Shown: positions 63,021-64,000 of the stretch, piece after piece | Position numbering within the stretch: the stretch's first letter is position 1 | Layout of the letters: each line of letters opens with the position of its first letter | DNA from: Polaribacter haliotis | GTDB lineage: Bacteria; Bacteroidota; Bacteroidia; Flavobacteriales; Flavobacteriaceae | Assembly (NCBI RefSeq): GCF_014784055.1 | Contig: NZ_CP061813.1 | Span: 2,552,001-2,616,000 of the forward strand | DNA: 64,000 nucleotides | Direction of reading: 5' to 3' | Program-made: the position numbers and the translations under genes | Notes under the pieces: generated by a model | The model's input: the letters and a program-made list of their open reading frames with translations, nothing else | The model's database searches: none | What the model was told of the DNA's origin: nothing

Positions 63021-64000
63021 TTATCTATTAAAAGTAATTCGTTTTCCTTTAATTTCGTCATTAAAAACACCATTATTATACATTAAATTTCCATTTACAA
63101 ACGTATGTGTTATTGTAGATGAAAAAGTAGTTCCTTCAAAAGGAGACCAACCACATTTGTATAAAATATTTTCTTTAGAAACTGTTTGAGGTTTGTTTGG
63201 ATTTATTAAAACCAAATCTGCATAAAAACCTTCTTTTATAAACCCTCTTTTTTCAATTTGAAATAATTTAGCAGGATTATGGCTCATTTTTTCAACCGCT
63301 TTTTCGATAGGAATTACGCCTTCTTTAACCTTTTCTAAAATCGCCATAACTGCATGTTGTACTAATGGACCTCCACTTGGTGCTTTTGTGTAAATATTCG
63401 ACTTTTCTTCTAAAGTATGTGGTGCATGGTCTGTTGCTAGAACATCAATTCTGTCATCTAACAAAGCTTCCCATAAACCCAATCTATCTTTTTCCGTTTT
63501 TACAGCAGGATTCCATTTTATATGTGTACCTTTTTTGTCATAATCTTTATCATTAAACCATAAATGATGAATACAAACTTCTGCAGTAATTTGCTTTTCT
63601 TCTAAAGGAATATCATTTCTAAAAAGCTCGGTTTCTTTAGCTGTTGATAAATGAAAAATATGCAATCTTGCACCTGTTTTTTTCGCCAATTCAATCGCTT
63701 TAGAAGACGACAAATAACACGCTTCTTCACTTCTAATTATTGGATGGTATTTTATTGGAATATCTTCTCCATATTTTTCAATAAATTCGGCTGTATTTCT
63801 TCTGATAGTTGCTTCATCTTCACAATGTACAGAGATAATCATTTTTGTAGAAGAAAAAATCTTTTCTAAAATCTCTTCATTATCAACCAACATATTTCCA
63901 GTAGAAGAACCTAAGAATAATTTAATTCCGGCTACTTTTTTAGGATCTGTTTTTAATAATTCTTCTAAATTATCATTTGTTCCACCAAACATAAATGAGT
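63021..64000 (-). CDS. pyrC: Dihydroorotase (5' end outside the window)
   Basis: The frame stays open to the right edge, and the in-frame ATG near 63992 is internal (it falls in SFMFGGTNDN), so the start is missing. Visible marks are the carboxylated Lys (VAGIKLFLGSSTGN), metal His residues (SVHCEDEATI and LHIFHLSTAKE) and the catalytic Asp (LATDHAPHT). It belongs to the class I dihydroorotases and closes the pyrimidine ring. It is followed closely by the DUF4296 gene. Confidence 0.9.
   Translation of the reverse strand, partial: SFMFGGTNDNLEELLKTDPKKVAGIKLFLGSSTGNMLVDNEEILEKIFSSTKMIISVHCEDEATIRRNTAEFIEKYGEDIPIKYHPIIRSEEACYLSSSKAIELAKKTGARLHIFHLSTAKETELFRNDIPLEEKQITAEVCIHHLWFNDKDYDKKGTHIKWNPAVKTEKDRLGLWEALLDDRIDVLATDHAPHTLEEKSNIYTKAPSGGPLVQHAVMAILEKVKEGVIPIEKAVEKMSHNPAKLFQIEKRGFIKEGFYADLVLINPNKPQTVSKENILYKCGWSPFEGTTFSSTITHTFVNGNLMYNNGVFNDEIKGKRITFNR

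Noticed and set aside
63020..63073. Longer start for the DUF4296 protein
   Set aside because: It would overlap the dihydroorotase gene and put 18 residues before a perfect lipoprotein signal.

Overview
This window looks like a chromosomal segment of a marine member of the Flavobacteriaceae, with Polaribacter- or Tenacibaculum-like features. The evidence is the strongly A+T-rich sequence, TAnnTTTG-type (Bacteroidetes) promoters, many short lipoproteins, a type IX secretion (T9SS) sorting domain on a sulfatase, a SprE/PorW gliding/T9SS lipoprotein, an ATP synthase operon without its beta and epsilon genes, and family-specific proteins such as IPExxxVDY, DUF5687, DUF4296 and DUF6168-like. The genus is inference. 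No rRNA, tRNA, CRISPR array, insertion sequence or prophage was recognised.

Layout. 1-2400: end of a probable GH20 hexosaminidase, an SMP-30-like lipoprotein and a KDG-kinase-like sugar kinase. 2464-5390 (minus): Xaa-Pro aminopeptidase and a RhlE-type RNA helicase. 5700-9523: a large secreted BNR-repeat protein and two small conserved proteins of unknown function. 9569-19025: the most interesting block. A membrane-spanning regulator (extracytoplasmic LamG domain, one TM helix, cytoplasmic SARP-like winged helix plus BTAD-like domain) sits directly upstream of an oxidative glycoside locus: Tat-exported Gfo/Idh/MocA oxidoreductase, HEAT + double DUF1080 (3-keto-glycoside hydrolase type) protein, GMC oxidoreductase, and a gluconate 2-dehydrogenase subunit 3-like Tat lipoprotein. 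The promoter between regulator and operon carries three copies of a TTTATTACCC-like repeat with an exact 12-bp period just upstream of its -7 box, as expected for a SARP-type activator.

19241-28354: housekeeping. sdhCAB, convergent rnhA-purN, then acpP-fabF-rnc-IPExxxVDY-pyk. 28612-32907 (minus): two exported peptidase lipoproteins (M13 and S9). 33130-38259: thioredoxin, then a PadR regulator with three tandem HAAS-like membrane proteins, a DUF5687 permease and an ABC ATPase. 38546-46891: SprE/PorW, bactofilin, AtpZ-like, a small membrane protein, and atpB-E-F-H-A-G with a strong hairpin between atpE and atpF. 47074-49128: a broken ECF sigma gene and an ALDH7-type aldehyde dehydrogenase. 49598-53464: a T9SS-exported sulfatase, an isoaspartyl-peptidase-like lipoprotein and an unknown protein. 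53549-56556 (minus): two lipoproteins, an ECF sigma factor and a sigma-linked protein joining a cytoplasmic segment, a TM helix and an outer-membrane-barrel-like domain. 56632-64000: LuxE-like acyltransferase, mscL, marC, YHS protein, sterol-desaturase-like hydroxylase, tyrS, NAD-dependent epimerase, DUF4296 lipoprotein and a dihydroorotase that runs off the right edge.

Several gaps hold dispersed short inverted repeats (TGTCATTTCGA family; a GGGCGT...CCTTAACGC element; an ACATAGAAAACATAG element). They probably belong to genome-wide families, but that cannot be tested from one window.
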